DNA of 59,330 bases from Thermoplasmata archaeon. Its GTDB lineage: Archaea > Thermoplasmatota > Thermoplasmata > Thermoplasmatales > Thermoplasmataceae. The stretch is from NCBI GenBank assembly GCA_021806295.1, contig JAJZXS010000016.1, forward strand, positions 1 through 59,330, in the 5' to 3' direction. The translations under genes were made by a program, and so were the position numbers. Below the pieces are notes generated by a model. The model worked only from the letters and a program-made list of their open reading frames with translations. It was not told the DNA's origin and did no database searches. Of the stretch, positions 1 to 9,046 are shown piece by piece (positions within the stretch are counted from its first letter, which is position 1; every line of letters begins with the position of its first letter).

Positions 1-993
1 TACAGCTCCAGTGATACCGAAGTACTTCTCACGGAAATTGTCAGCGAAATCGGGAAGTACGGAATTATAGACGGAATCAAAAAGGCAATGCTGAAGATCA
101 GGGGTGCATATGCCCTGGCGATTCTAATAAACGATGTACTTTATGCTCTTCGGGATCCTTTCGGATTCAGGCCATTGATACTTGGGAAGACAGAGGGAGG
201 GTATATTATTGCCTCTGAAAGCGCAGCGATAGATACAGTATCAGGAGAAATTATAAGAGATATAGCCCCTGGAGAACTTGTAGAGGTAAGGGAATCCGGT
301 TACAGGAGTGTCTTTACCGTCGATCATAAAACATCGCACTGCATGTTTGAATACGTTTACTTTGCCAGGCCTGATAGCATAATAGACAAAAGAGAGGTAT
401 TCGATGTCAGATACAATATAGGGATAAAACTTGCAAAGGAGAATCCGGTTGATGCCGATGTTGTAGTCCCGGTTCCCGACTCCGGAAGATCTCAGGCTCT
501 GGGGTATTCTGTATATTCTAATATACCCTACAGTGAGGGCTTAATCAAAAACAGGTATTCTGATAGGACATTTATTTTGCCAGATCAGAAATCCAGGTAC
601 GATGCAATAAAAATAAAGCTCAATACTATTAAATCTGTCATAAAGGGAAAGAGGGTTGTTCTTGTTGATGACAGCATAGTCCGTGGAAATACCATGAGGC
701 ACATAATAAACATACTGAGAAAAGACGGTGCCACGGAAGTTCACGTGCGTGTTGGGTCTCCTCCCATAATAGCACCCTGTTATTTCGGTGTTGACATGAA
801 AACCAGCAGTGATTTTATAGCCGGCGGCCATACAATAGAGGAGATAAGAAAGGCAATAAATGCAGATTCATTGGGATATTTAACCATAGACGGTTTACGT
901 GAGAGCATCGGCATGAACAACCTCTGTGTCGGATGCCTGACAGGGAACTATCCTGATGAAATTCCAGAGGGTGCCAAGCCAAATTATACCTGA
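1..993 (+). CDS. purF: Amidophosphoribosyltransferase, 3' part (gene starts before the window)
   Basis: Catalyses the first committed step of purine synthesis: PRPP plus glutamine to phosphoribosylamine. The reading frame is open from base 1, so the 5' end with the N-terminal cysteine nucleophile lies outside the window. Visible are the end of the glutaminase domain (RDPFGFRPL, then SESAA) and the phosphoribosyltransferase domain with the VPVPDSGRSQALGY segment. The PRPP-binding loop VVLVDDSIVRGNT is at about 655-693. The C-terminus has the usual CVGCLTGNYP stretch. The stop overlaps the end of the convergent nop5 gene by about 10 bases. The family assignment is secure. Confidence 0.96.
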   Translation, partial: YSSSDTEVLLTEIVSEIGKYGIIDGIKKAMLKIRGAYALAILINDVLYALRDPFGFRPLILGKTEGGYIIASESAAIDTVSGEIIRDIAPGELVEVRESGYRSVFTVDHKTSHCMFEYVYFARPDSIIDKREVFDVRYNIGIKLAKENPVDADVVVPVPDSGRSQALGYSVYSNIPYSEGLIKNRYSDRTFILPDQKSRYDAIKIKLNTIKSVIKGKRVVLVDDSIVRGNTMRHIINILRKDGATEVHVRVGSPPIIAPCYFGVDMKTSSDFIAGGHTIEEIRKAINADSLGYLTIDGLRESIGMNNLCVGCLTGNYPDEIPEGAKPNYT

Positions 994-1775
994 TCCGACA
1001 TTCTGTTTTTTATCTCAGAAATCATGCTATCTATATTTCCTCCGGTTTTAAAATAATCCATTTTGAGGGTTATGGCCATTTTATTGGCTATTGTTCTTGC
1101 CACCTTTCCCCTTTTATTTGGTGGAAGTGCGGATAACCCGGGATAATTGAAGATAATTCCGTGCTTTGGTGGTGGAGTACCCTTTCTCATATGGTTAAAG
1201 AAAGCCTTTTCTGCCCCAAGTATCTGCAGTGTTCCGGATGGGTATTTCACAAGATTTTTAAGGCTTCCGGCCTTAAGAAGAAAATCAAGAGAGAGCCCGG
1301 GGCCTATAAGATGAACGGTACTGGGCATATAGTCTTCAATTTCATTTCGAAGATAGGTGTCCAGATAGGCCCTGAAAGCACATAATGATGAACCCATCTC
1401 AGCAGCCCGACCATCCACCTCATTTAATCCCGCATTCTTGAGCCTTGAAAAGTAAAGGCAAGGATCATTGCTGTATTTTATATCCAGGAGTGTGTAAATA
1501 GACACAAGTTTTTCAAGATAGATATTGATAATGCTATCTATTTCCTTTCTCACAGAATACATTTTAATTATATACTGATCATGTGAAAACTCAGAATTTA
1601 TTCTTTCCTTTTCGTATTTTAGCAGGAGGTCTCTTAAATCTGGGATTCTTTCTGAACATGTCTCTTCCGTTTCTGGGATTCTTCCGTTCCTCAGGCTCTC
1701 GAATATGTTCATGTAATCTTTTTCCAGGTTTCTGTACAGGTATATTTTTTTGTTTATTATCTTTCCGTACCACAT
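984..1775 (-). CDS. nop5: Nop5/Nop56/58-like C/D box RNP core protein
   Basis: Scaffold of the box C/D sRNP that guides 2'-O-methylation of RNA, normally bridging L7Ae and fibrillarin. The NOP domain is clear: IGPGLSLDFLLKAGSL, LGAEKAFFNHMRKGTPPPKHG and LPPNKRGKVARTIANKMA, preceded by a helical, probably coiled-coil segment. The length of about 263 residues suits the short archaeal forms. I start at the ATG at 1775 because GGAG lies 6 nt before it. An ATG at 1787 and a GTG at 1796 are upstream alternatives. With any of these starts the 5' end overlaps the 3' end of truB by 185-206 nt in another frame. No fibrillarin gene is adjacent. Confidence 0.9.
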   Translation of the reverse strand: MWYGKIINKKIYLYRNLEKDYMNIFESLRNGRIPETEETCSERIPDLRDLLLKYEKERINSEFSHDQYIIKMYSVRKEIDSIINIYLEKLVSIYTLLDIKYSNDPCLYFSRLKNAGLNEVDGRAAEMGSSLCAFRAYLDTYLRNEIEDYMPSTVHLIGPGLSLDFLLKAGSLKNLVKYPSGTLQILGAEKAFFNHMRKGTPPPKHGIIFNYPGLSALPPNKRGKVARTIANKMAITLKMDYFKTGGNIDSMISEIKNRMSDQV

Positions 1776-2646
1776 TATTTTCTCCATATTTATCACTCAG
1801 TATACCATCAAGGTCAATTGTCTTTAGATCATTAAGTTCATCCACCAGCATCGTCCCATAGGCAATAAGATCATTGCTATCAGTGTATATGGCAACCCTG
1901 CTCCCCTTGTGGAATTCTCCTACTATGGCCTTTATTCCGGCAGGATATATATCTGATCCATGCATAATATTTTTAACTGCTGTATTTTTAACTATAACCT
2001 TAGGTGATTCTGAAAAAACGAAATCCATGGGAATTACCATGCTATTGAATAATGATGGATTCCCTTCCCTCTTAATAACAGCCGCATCGCTGAGTTCCTG
2101 AAGTGTGTGCATCTGGGTTTCATTAAAATCACCTGTGGAGAGCCTTCTGAGGTCTGCCATCTGTGCGCCGGTCCCGATTACGTACCCCATATCGGTGCAG
2201 AGGGTTCGGATATATGTACCTGACTCACATTTAACTCTGAATAATATCAGTTTATCAGCAATTTCAAGTATATCCATACTGTATATGGTACGCTCCCTGA
2301 CCTGCCTGGAAACTGCGGATCTCACAGGAGGAAGCTGGTATATTTTCCCGGTAAATTCGTTAAAAACCCTTTCGATAGTCCCCCTATCTGCCTGAGAATA
2401 CAATCTCATTACCGATATATATTCCTTGGATTTTTCATGAACTATATCTATAAGTTTTGTAGCCTTTCCCAGAGCCATAACCAGTACGCCAGACACACCT
2501 GGATCAAGGGTGCCAATGTGTCCCACCCGTTTTTCTCCTGTGATGTCCCTGATCCATGAGTCTACCTGATGGCTTGTAGGCCCCTTGGGCTTATCAATTA
2601 CTATAAATCCGTTTATTTCGTCTTTATTTAATCCTGAAGTGTACAT
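1591..2646 (-). CDS. truB: tRNA/rRNA pseudouridine synthase, TruB/Cbf5 family, with basic tail
   Basis: Archaeal Cbf5: the pseudouridine synthase of H/ACA RNPs, also able to make pseudouridine 55 in tRNA. The catalytic motif HIGTLDPGVSGVL has its aspartate near residue 48. CESGTYIRTLCTDMG marks the second half of the catalytic domain. A PUA domain follows at about residues 212-290 (ESPKVIVKNTAVKNIMHG, then GSRVAIYTD). The last 60 or so residues are an unusual Lys/Arg/Pro-rich extension absent from the core family. They are encoded where the gene overlaps nop5. It belongs to the tail of the ribosomal/secY operon, with cmk 27 nt upstream. Confidence 0.95.
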   Translation of the reverse strand: MYTSGLNKDEINGFIVIDKPKGPTSHQVDSWIRDITGEKRVGHIGTLDPGVSGVLVMALGKATKLIDIVHEKSKEYISVMRLYSQADRGTIERVFNEFTGKIYQLPPVRSAVSRQVRERTIYSMDILEIADKLILFRVKCESGTYIRTLCTDMGYVIGTGAQMADLRRLSTGDFNETQMHTLQELSDAAVIKREGNPSLFNSMVIPMDFVFSESPKVIVKNTAVKNIMHGSDIYPAGIKAIVGEFHKGSRVAIYTDSNDLIAYGTMLVDELNDLKTIDLDGILSDKYGENNVVRKDNKQKNIPVQKPGKRLHEHIREPEERKNPRNGRDMFRKNPRFKRPPAKIRKGKNKF

Positions 2647-2673
2647 AATTTATACTCTATTGTAAATCTGATT

Positions 2674-3210
2674 TTAATCTTTGTTTTTGACCTGTGTATT
2701 GCTTATGTAGTTCATAAGCCATTCTACTATGGTTTCGGGTGTAAAATCATCTGTGTCTACAATATAATCATAATAGCTGAATACTCTGTAATCCAGTCCG
2801 TAAAATTCCATATAACGTAAAATTTCAGACCTTGATCTGGCCAGTATGTGTTTCTCATCGGTACCTGCGTCCCTTTCCATTAATCTCCTGCTTCTAACAC
2901 AAAAAGAGGTATCGAGATATATTTTAACTGCAATTGCTTCCCGGTATGCCAGAACTCCAGAAAGCCTGGATTCCATAACTATATTATCATGATTTTTCAT
3001 GAAATCTAGAATCATTTTGTCCTGATCGAGGTCAATTTCAGGGTGTTTTTCTGCATAGCCACTGAAATCAAGGAGGCTCATGCCGTATTCTTCCGCCTTT
3101 TTCCTAAAAAAATATCCTCCAGAAAAAAATTGGTAATTAAGTTTTTCGGCAAGCAATTTGCCAACTGTTGTTTTACCCGATCCGGATTCGCCACTGATAG
3201 TTACTATCAT
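2674..3210 (-). CDS. cmk: Cytidylate kinase, archaeal type
   Basis: Phosphorylates CMP or dCMP with ATP. The P-loop SGESGSGKTTVGKLLAEKL is at residues 6-24, followed by the FFSGGYFFR substrate segment and ESRLSGVLAY. A basic lid-like stretch (RSRRLMERDAGTDEKHILARSRSE) and the FYGLDY segment complete the family pattern. At 178 residues it has the usual length of archaeal Cmk. It overlaps the DUF106 gene upstream by 4 nt and precedes truB, a conserved archaeal order. No L14e gene intervenes. Confidence 0.93.
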   Translation of the reverse strand: MIVTISGESGSGKTTVGKLLAEKLNYQFFSGGYFFRKKAEEYGMSLLDFSGYAEKHPEIDLDQDKMILDFMKNHDNIVMESRLSGVLAYREAIAVKIYLDTSFCVRSRRLMERDAGTDEKHILARSRSEILRYMEFYGLDYRVFSYYDYIVDTDDFTPETIVEWLMNYISNTQVKNKD

Positions 3211-3890
3211 ATTGATTGCGCCGTATCCTCATCAATTTTCCTGAGCTTGTATGTAAAGTCAACATACTTCATAATCATGGTGACGAAGTACCCGACTGCA
3301 AGATTACCCAGTGTATACAGGGCCATCCAGAGTGGCATAATGTATATCTTCGATGTGACTATGTTGAGATTTAAATCCCATGGCATGGACACATACTGAT
3401 AATGTATAGTAAGCATGAAGACATAAAGCCAGATAAATATCAGGAAGAAGAATATTTCAGTAACCATTAACGGCTTCATTGTGTTCATTGAAAGTGCGGC
3501 CTGATCCATCTGTCTCTGCATCTGCATCTTCTGAAGTTTTTGTTGTCTTGTGCGGTCACCTGATCTGTATGCTTCCCTCATTGCCTTGGAATAGGCCTTG
3601 CTGATCATCTGCATTTTTCCCATCTTGAGCCAGTCCGTAAAGAAATATCTCGGAATTGATGAGATTAGACCAAGGATAATGCCTGTAAGCATAAGTGTTA
3701 ATATTGGGAGTTTATAGTTGAATCCGAGAAGTGGCATGAAAGCATAATTTAGATAATGCCCAAGAGGATTTCTGATGGAGGGATCACTTATGATGAAAAT
3801 TAGACCAAGCCCTGCAAACATAAAGATAAACTCTATCATCATAAACTTCGTCATCTGTGGATTCTGTGCTGGTCTATTACCCTGTTGCAT
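3207..3890 (-). CDS. DUF106 membrane protein (EMC3/Oxa1 superfamily)
   Basis: Integral membrane protein of the DUF106 family. The family is regarded as an archaeal relative of YidC/Oxa1/Get1/EMC3 insertases, so a role in membrane protein insertion next to SecY is plausible (inference). Hydrophobic segments lie at about residues 15-33, 45-72, 135-158 and 190-210. A basic, Gln/Met-rich cytoplasmic helical region (KAMREAYRSGDRTRQQKLQ, then MQMQR) separates the early and later segments, which is the family signature. It sits between adkA (1 nt gap) and cmk (4 nt overlap), the standard archaeal arrangement. Confidence 0.88.
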   Translation of the reverse strand: MQQGNRPAQNPQMTKFMMIEFIFMFAGLGLIFIISDPSIRNPLGHYLNYAFMPLLGFNYKLPILTLMLTGIILGLISSIPRYFFTDWLKMGKMQMISKAYSKAMREAYRSGDRTRQQKLQKMQMQRQMDQAALSMNTMKPLMVTEIFFFLIFIWLYVFMLTIHYQYVSMPWDLNLNIVTSKIYIMPLWMALYTLGNLAVGYFVTMIMKYVDFTYKLRKIDEDTAQSI

Positions 3891-3891
3891 T

Positions 3892-4434
3892 TTATAAACC
3901 TCCTAATATGCTTTCTGCAGCTATCTCTGGATGATTGTCAGGATTATATATATACTTTATTGTAGCCCCTGAATAGACTGAATATGCGGCAGCATAATAC
4001 CTGTTAACCTCCTGATGTTCCTTTATATCCTGTACGGTATCACTGTCACGGCTTCTGGATGAATCGTTCTCCCTTCTGCGCTTAATTTCCTCTGGAGTGG
4101 ATTCTATAAGAAAATAGGAAGAAACCATCAATTCCCTGAGCACCCATTCCGGTAGGCCCGGGAGATAACCTGCAGGAGATTTTATGGACATATGGGTATC
4201 TATTATTATATTGTCCATCTTTCCTATCTTATTTGATGCCTTTTTCTGCAGATTTTTCTGTGTATCTACATCAAGCCGCCGTATGTCGTCCCTGGATTTC
4301 ACCAGATCAAGGTCCACAGCCATGTCAAACATCAGGGAACCGAAATTAATTATCTCGTACTGTGTTTTTTTTGAAACCATTTCCAGGATTGTTGATTTTC
4401 CAACACCTGGAATGCCTGAAATTACTACTCTCAT
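3892..4434 (-). CDS. adkA: Adenylate kinase, archaeal type
   Basis: Converts AMP plus ATP to two ADP. The P-loop GIPGVGKSTI begins at residue 7, and NFGSLMFDMA resembles the archaeal AdkA AMP-site segment. DTHMSIKSPAGYLPGLPEWV and the RRRENDSSRSRD lid region are also typical. The length of 180 residues matches the archaeal trimeric class, which differs from bacterial Adk. The gene starts 2 nt after the secY stop codon and is clearly cotranscribed with it. Confidence 0.93.
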   Translation of the reverse strand: MRVVISGIPGVGKSTILEMVSKKTQYEIINFGSLMFDMAVDLDLVKSRDDIRRLDVDTQKNLQKKASNKIGKMDNIIIDTHMSIKSPAGYLPGLPEWVLRELMVSSYFLIESTPEEIKRRRENDSSRSRDSDTVQDIKEHQEVNRYYAAAYSVYSGATIKYIYNPDNHPEIAAESILGGL

Positions 4435-4436
4435 GT

Positions 4437-6197
4437 TTATCCACCACTGAAGAACTGCCTTATCAATGGATGCATTTCCATCAACTGTTCTCTGCCCATT
4501 GCTTCATAGAATTGTATTACAATTCCAACAGCAAGCAACAGACCGGTACCGCTGGTATCCCCAACTGTACCTATCAGATCGGCAGCTCCTGCCAGTATTC
4601 CCACAATTGCACCGCTGAATATAGTTATTGCGGGTATATACTTGCTCAGTACCTTGGCCATTATACGTGGATCACGCCGGAAACCTGGTATCTGCATTCC
4701 ACTGGAACGTATCTGCTTCGCTACAGCATCCGGGCCCATATTGGTTGTTTCAATCCAGAATTTTGCAAATAGTATACTGAATCCGACCAGGAAAGCCATG
4801 AATACTATGATATGGATTAACTCCTCCACCGGCGTGTGACCCAATAGCACGCTCTGTGAGACAGAGGGTTGCAATATTGGGAACAACCAGTCGGATAGAC
4901 CATTAGGCGTATAAAGATAAAACGCCAGTCCTCCAGTGGGTGTCGTAGAAGATATGCCCAGTGCCGATATCTGCGCTGAGGAAGCATATGATCCAAGCAA
5001 ATGACTATGACCCAATATAGGAATCTTATCCAGAACCGGACTGTGCCAGAATAGCAGAGTCCACATTGATATGTTAGCCAGAAGCGCTGTGGCAAGTATA
5101 ACCGGTATATTTGAAGCGTATAAAAGCTGCAATGGATATCTCCCCCTGGCACCCCTTACACGCTCATGTGCTATAGGCAGCTCAATCTTGCTGCTCTGGA
5201 AGAAGGCTACTACAAAGAATATAAGCAGAGTTCCTACAAGTGCTATCATTGGATTTGGCTGCGCAAAGAGTATCTGTTCCATTCCTGTGTTTGTCAGGTA
5301 AGACCCCGGTGCATTCATGAAAAGGTAAAGTGCCTTTGGTATTGCCCCAGCTGGAGGATTGGAAAGAGAAAGCGGTGAGGTTATTGTGGATGGTATCCAG
5401 TTAAATGTACCTGTAAAGAGCTGCTGTGATACCCCTGCAGCAATAAACAGGGAGATACCTGAGCCGATACCGTATTTGGATACCACCTCATCCATGAGGA
5501 ACACCAGATATGATCCGAAGAATAGCTGAAGTATGATAATACTCTGAGCCAGGAATTCACCGTAACCAGGAACAACGTGTGCTATGCTGGATACCAGACC
5601 GGCATCTGGCACGAGAAATCCGAATGCCTGGGGAATTGCCTCTACAAATATCATTATAATTACCAGGAGTTTCTGGAATCCCTGATACATGGCCTTATCA
5701 CTGGAATCACTGAGATCTAGATTGAATATTTTTGCTCCAGCAAATAACTGCATTACTATACTTGCTGTTACGATGGGGCCTATACCCAGATCCATAAGTG
5801 AACCGGATGCACCGGCGAAAATTGCCCTGAAAGATGCAAATACATCTACGGTCTTTGATGTGTTGAGACCGTATATATAAATATTTGTCAGGGCAAAATA
5901 TATCAGGACAACAACTGCGGTCCACATTAATTTGTATTTAAATGGAACATGTCCCTTAGCTTTTTTAACTGCAGGAAGTTTTGCCGTAAGGTTTTCAAGC
6001 CCGTATAGCTTGCTCTTTTTCGGTCCACTGTAGCTCAGTAGCAGGTATGCGATAATAAAAAGTGGCGATGATAGCAGTCCAAGTATGAATAATTTAAGCC
6101 CGGTATAATGAGAAAAATAATAAAATACAACAATAAACAGGGCGAATATAAATATTATGGGAATGGCAGCTCCCTTATTTCTACGGATTTCAGTCAT
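4437..6197 (-). CDS. secY: Preprotein translocase subunit SecY with extra N-terminal membrane segments
   Basis: Pore subunit of the Sec translocon. The conserved SecY body begins near residue 84 (HVPFKYKLMWTAVVVLIYF) and continues with LGIGPIVTASIVMQL, YGIGSGISLF, PIAHERVRGARGRYPLQ and IRSSGMQIPGFRRDP. Two additional hydrophobic stretches lie before it, at about residues 10-28 and 34-55. They are joined to the body by a basic linker, giving 586 residues against roughly 430-490 for many archaeal SecY. The start overlaps rpl15 by 8 nt. Confidence 0.96.
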   Translation of the reverse strand: MTEIRRNKGAAIPIIFIFALFIVVFYYFSHYTGLKLFILGLLSSPLFIIAYLLLSYSGPKKSKLYGLENLTAKLPAVKKAKGHVPFKYKLMWTAVVVLIYFALTNIYIYGLNTSKTVDVFASFRAIFAGASGSLMDLGIGPIVTASIVMQLFAGAKIFNLDLSDSSDKAMYQGFQKLLVIIMIFVEAIPQAFGFLVPDAGLVSSIAHVVPGYGEFLAQSIIILQLFFGSYLVFLMDEVVSKYGIGSGISLFIAAGVSQQLFTGTFNWIPSTITSPLSLSNPPAGAIPKALYLFMNAPGSYLTNTGMEQILFAQPNPMIALVGTLLIFFVVAFFQSSKIELPIAHERVRGARGRYPLQLLYASNIPVILATALLANISMWTLLFWHSPVLDKIPILGHSHLLGSYASSAQISALGISSTTPTGGLAFYLYTPNGLSDWLFPILQPSVSQSVLLGHTPVEELIHIIVFMAFLVGFSILFAKFWIETTNMGPDAVAKQIRSSGMQIPGFRRDPRIMAKVLSKYIPAITIFSGAIVGILAGAADLIGTVGDTSGTGLLLAVGIVIQFYEAMGREQLMEMHPLIRQFFSGG

Positions 6198-6597
6198 TTT
6201 CTATCTTAGTACCGTAATTGGAAAGCTTATTAATAGATTTTTCGGTAGCCTGCGGTATTTTGATTCTGCACTTCACCTCAAAGGTTCCGGTGCCCAGCAG
6301 CTTGGTATAACCTGCACCTTCCAGATCTATTAAGTCATCCACAACGTAGCCCATTGCCTTTAATTCCTCATAACGGTCATTAAGCTGATTAAGGGTTATA
6401 GGGTTTTCATAGGTTTTGGAATGGCTTGTAAACCCGTGAACTCCGTAATGCTTTTTATCATGAAGTATCAGCCATATTTTCCTATGACCCCCAAGACCGG
6501 CCATTCCATTACCTCCTTTTTTACCCTTGCCTCTGCCGGATTTCATTCCTCTGCCATAATGGCCTCCTCTTAATTTTTTAGTTTTTGTTCTCACCAT
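6190..6597 (-). CDS. rpl15: Ribosomal protein L15 (uL15)
   Basis: Large-subunit protein. The Gly/Lys-rich N-terminus ([20 protein letters not shown], then GGHRK) and the C-terminal [20 protein letters not shown] segment are diagnostic. At 135 residues it has archaeal length. The ATG at 6597 overlaps rpl30 by 20 nt, and the stop overlaps secY by 8 nt, so it is tightly packed in the spc-like part of the operon. Confidence 0.95.
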   Translation of the reverse strand: MVRTKTKKLRGGHYGRGMKSGRGKGKKGGNGMAGLGGHRKIWLILHDKKHYGVHGFTSHSKTYENPITLNQLNDRYEELKAMGYVVDDLIDLEGAGYTKLLGTGTFEVKCRIKIPQATEKSINKLSNYGTKIEND

Positions 6598-7072
6598 TTA
6601 AATTCACCCCCGGAATAATCATCCGCCTTATCAGTTTATTAATTTCACTGCCCCTGTAACCTGCAGAACCTTTCTGGTGGAATGGTTTCTGAATAGCCTC
6701 ATAACCACCCTTTGGAGGGTTCAACCTTATTACAGGATTAACATCAGGTAGATCTTTAAATTTTAGTGTGCCTTCAGCCAATTTATTTGCCAGTTCACTG
6801 ATAGAGGAGTAACCAGACTCCTTCAGATAATCATCGGTTAATTTTTTGTGACCTTGTAATAGAACTCTATCCTTGAGAACAAGCTCCAGGGTCTCTTCGT
6901 CTATTTCTCCCCATGTCACGTAATCCTTTACACGGTTAAGCATACCGTTTAAGCTTTCTGACTCAGGAAAAATAACCATATGGTTTATTCTGTTGAGATT
7001 CAGTAATTCTGCAGTTTTTTCAGCACTGGGCTTTATTCCCGTGCTCCCCCTAATCCTTATTATTGCTATCAT
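6578..7072 (-). CDS. rpl30: Ribosomal protein L30 (uL30)
   Basis: Large-subunit protein of the long archaeal/eukaryotic form (164 residues; bacterial L30 is about 60). The start [20 protein letters not shown] contains the L30 core. [35 protein letters not shown] follows, and the archaeal C-terminus contains [22 protein letters not shown]. It overlaps rps5 by 23 nt at the start and rpl15 by 20 nt at the end. Confidence 0.95.
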   Translation of the reverse strand: MIAIIRIRGSTGIKPSAEKTAELLNLNRINHMVIFPESESLNGMLNRVKDYVTWGEIDEETLELVLKDRVLLQGHKKLTDDYLKESGYSSISELANKLAEGTLKFKDLPDVNPVIRLNPPKGGYEAIQKPFHQKGSAGYRGSEINKLIRRMIIPGVNLNGENKN

Positions 7073-7721
7073 GTTCTATTCCTCCTACATATATGGGCGT
7101 TGTCAGATTGATTTTGGGGTTCATTTTCATTGATACCGTTTCTTTCAGGGCATCGAATGTTGCCAGTGCATAGTTTACAGTTGTCTTTGTATGGCCGGAT
7201 GCAAAACCCCATGCATCTTCTATGCCTGCCATTTTCAGGATAATTTTTACAACATCCCCCACTGCAAGCCCAACTCCCTGAGGAGCAGGTTTAAGCTTGA
7301 CGACAACTGAACCTGACTTTCCGGTAATTTCGAACGGTAGTGAATGTGGTCTCCCGCATCCACATTCCCATGAACCACATCCTCTCTTAATTTCTATAAT
7401 ATTGGTTTTGGCATTGTTTATTGCCTTTCTTATGGCCGGTGCAGCCTCTTTTGCCTTGCCACGGCCTATCCCTATATAGCCATTGCCATTACCAACAACT
7501 GCAGTAATAGAATAATTCATCCTCCTTCCGGAATCGGTCATTCTCTGGGCCCTTTCAATGTTAATAACCTCATCCTGAAGATCAGGAATAAGATAATCGA
7601 CTATCTGATACTCCTGCAGTGGTAGTTTTGTGTGCAGAGCGTCACCTATGCTCTGAATTTCGTTATTGGCCACAAGCCTTCCCAGTTCCGTTTTAGGAAT
7701 CCATTCTTCATCCATATTCAT
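7050..7721 (-). CDS. rps5: Ribosomal protein S5 (uS5)
   Basis: Small-subunit protein involved in decoding accuracy. The N-terminal double-stranded RNA-binding fold includes [22 protein letters not shown]. The archaeal [18 protein letters not shown] insertion follows, and the C-terminal domain has [12 protein letters not shown]-like sequence near residue 185. At 223 residues it matches archaeal S5. It overlaps rpl18 by 4 nt. Confidence 0.96.
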   Translation of the reverse strand: MNMDEEWIPKTELGRLVANNEIQSIGDALHTKLPLQEYQIVDYLIPDLQDEVINIERAQRMTDSGRRMNYSITAVVGNGNGYIGIGRGKAKEAAPAIRKAINNAKTNIIEIKRGCGSWECGCGRPHSLPFEITGKSGSVVVKLKPAPQGVGLAVGDVVKIILKMAGIEDAWGFASGHTKTTVNYALATFDALKETVSMKMNPKINLTTPIYVGGIEHDSNNKD

Positions 7722-8191
7722 TCACCCTTTTTAACAAATTTTGAAATGTCCACCTTATTCTTCAGGTGTTCACCGTTTATCCTGGATTCAGCCGGGAATG
7801 CATCTTCGTCTGCGGGAATATCAATACCAGAGTCTATAATGCCCTTCAATGCTGCGGAAAGTCTGCCTCCATGAATGAATTTATACCTTCCGGTATCCAG
7901 TATGGCCTCTTCTATTCCCTTTTCTGCTGCTTTCTTTCCAGCAAGATATCCAGCCAGGTACATTGCCTGTATGTTATTCCCGTACACACCATATTCCTTT
8001 TGCAGGGTTTTATCTGTAACAGTTACCCTTACAACATCCCCTGCTGGATCATAGTCAACGAACTGAATCATTAACCCTTTGTTGCTGGGCCTTACTACAG
8101 CCCTTGTTATTTCCGATTTTAATAGTTTATAACGTTTACCGTAATCCGTAATACCGGACTTCCTTCTTTTAAGAACTGGTGTTGTTTTCAT
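7718..8191 (-). CDS. rpl18: Ribosomal protein L18 (uL18)
   Basis: 5S rRNA-binding large-subunit protein. RRKSGITDYGKRYKLLKSE, followed by RAVVRPSNKGLMIQFVDYDP, is the archaeal L18 pattern. YLAGYLAGKKAAEKG and LDTGRYKFIHGGRLSAALKG lie further on. At 157 residues it is somewhat shorter than many archaeal L18e/L5-like forms. A strong GGAGG ribosome-binding site precedes the ATG at 8191, inside the end of rpl19e. Confidence 0.95.
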   Translation of the reverse strand: MKTTPVLKRRKSGITDYGKRYKLLKSEITRAVVRPSNKGLMIQFVDYDPAGDVVRVTVTDKTLQKEYGVYGNNIQAMYLAGYLAGKKAAEKGIEEAILDTGRYKFIHGGRLSAALKGIIDSGIDIPADEDAFPAESRINGEHLKNKVDISKFVKKGE

Positions 8192-8645
8192 TTTTATCCT
8201 CCTTTATTAATGATTCTGTCTTTAGATGCGAAACAAGCTGCGCTCTTGAAGTGAAGGATCCGCTTTTTATGGTTCTGTAATATTTACGATAGGTAGTTCT
8301 ATCAATGGCATCTTTTTCTCTTAATGTCTTTAGTTCATTTCTCAATGCCCTTATGGTTGTTATCCATCTTCTCTTCCTGGGATACCTTGCATATTTTGTG
8401 CCCCTGACAGATCCGGGTCCTCTTCTCCTCCCTTTGCTTAGCTGGTTTATTCTCTTCTTTAATCTCTGATTTGAATGGTTTTTCTTATCCTTTTTCTGTA
8501 TAACGTTGAGCCCGATTAACTTTTTAATATCATCTCTTGACGTGGCATCCAGTACCTTATCAAGGTTATTTGTATCTATCCATACCCTTGATTTGCCTAC
8601 TTTCAGCTCATCCGCCGAGATTTCCCTTATACTGGACATTTTCAT
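8169..8645 (-). CDS. rpl19e: Ribosomal protein L19e (eL19)
   Basis: Archaeal/eukaryotic large-subunit protein with no bacterial homologue. [18 protein letters not shown] at the N-terminus, then the very basic [20 protein letters not shown] segment and [18 protein letters not shown], are typical. The ATG at 8645 has a GGTGG site just upstream. The ATG at 8639 (two codons later) is a weaker alternative. The start overlaps the rpl32e stop by 4 nt. Confidence 0.95.
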   Translation of the reverse strand: MKMSSIREISADELKVGKSRVWIDTNNLDKVLDATSRDDIKKLIGLNVIQKKDKKNHSNQRLKKRINQLSKGRRRGPGSVRGTKYARYPRKRRWITTIRALRNELKTLREKDAIDRTTYRKYYRTIKSGSFTSRAQLVSHLKTESLIKEDKNENNTSS

Positions 8646-9046
8646 TTTACCACCTTATTAAACACATGTATACCAAGATTCTCGGCCTCTGATTCAATAT
8701 CAATTCTTTTCTTATAACCTACTGTTGAGGCTATTCTTGCTCCTTCCAGATCAGGGTTTATTAGAGACAGCTCTTTAACATTATGTACAAGAACCTCCCT
8801 GAAGCCGGATGGATGCAATCCACGCACAGCCTTCGGTGTTCTGTAACCCGGGCCCACAACCGGTGGCCTGTAGCCAAGATGTGTCCTGAGCTTTGAATGC
8901 TTTCCTCTTGGCCTTCTCCATGAATCGTCAAATTTCTTGTATCTGAACCATTCCTGTCTGTGGAATTCTACTCTTCTTCTATTTGCTTCATTTTTCTTTT
9001 TTAACAGTATTTTCTGTTCCTTGGTTAATAAGGGTTTATAGCTCAT
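8642..9046 (-). CDS. rpl32e: Ribosomal protein L32e (eL32)
   Basis: Archaeal/eukaryotic large-subunit protein. The core has [20 protein letters not shown], then [21 protein letters not shown] and [17 protein letters not shown], followed by the C-terminal [18 protein letters not shown]. At 134 residues it is a compact archaeal form. It overlaps rpl6 by 11 nt. Confidence 0.95.
   Translation of the reverse strand: MSYKPLLTKEQKILLKKKNEANRRRVEFHRQEWFRYKKFDDSWRRPRGKHSKLRTHLGYRPPVVGPGYRTPKAVRGLHPSGFREVLVHNVKELSLINPDLEGARIASTVGYKKRIDIESEAENLGIHVFNKVVK

Noticed and set aside
4362-4772. Plus-strand open frames opposite adkA and secY, such as 4362-4772
   Set aside because: These are shadows of well-supported minus-strand genes and show no protein family features.
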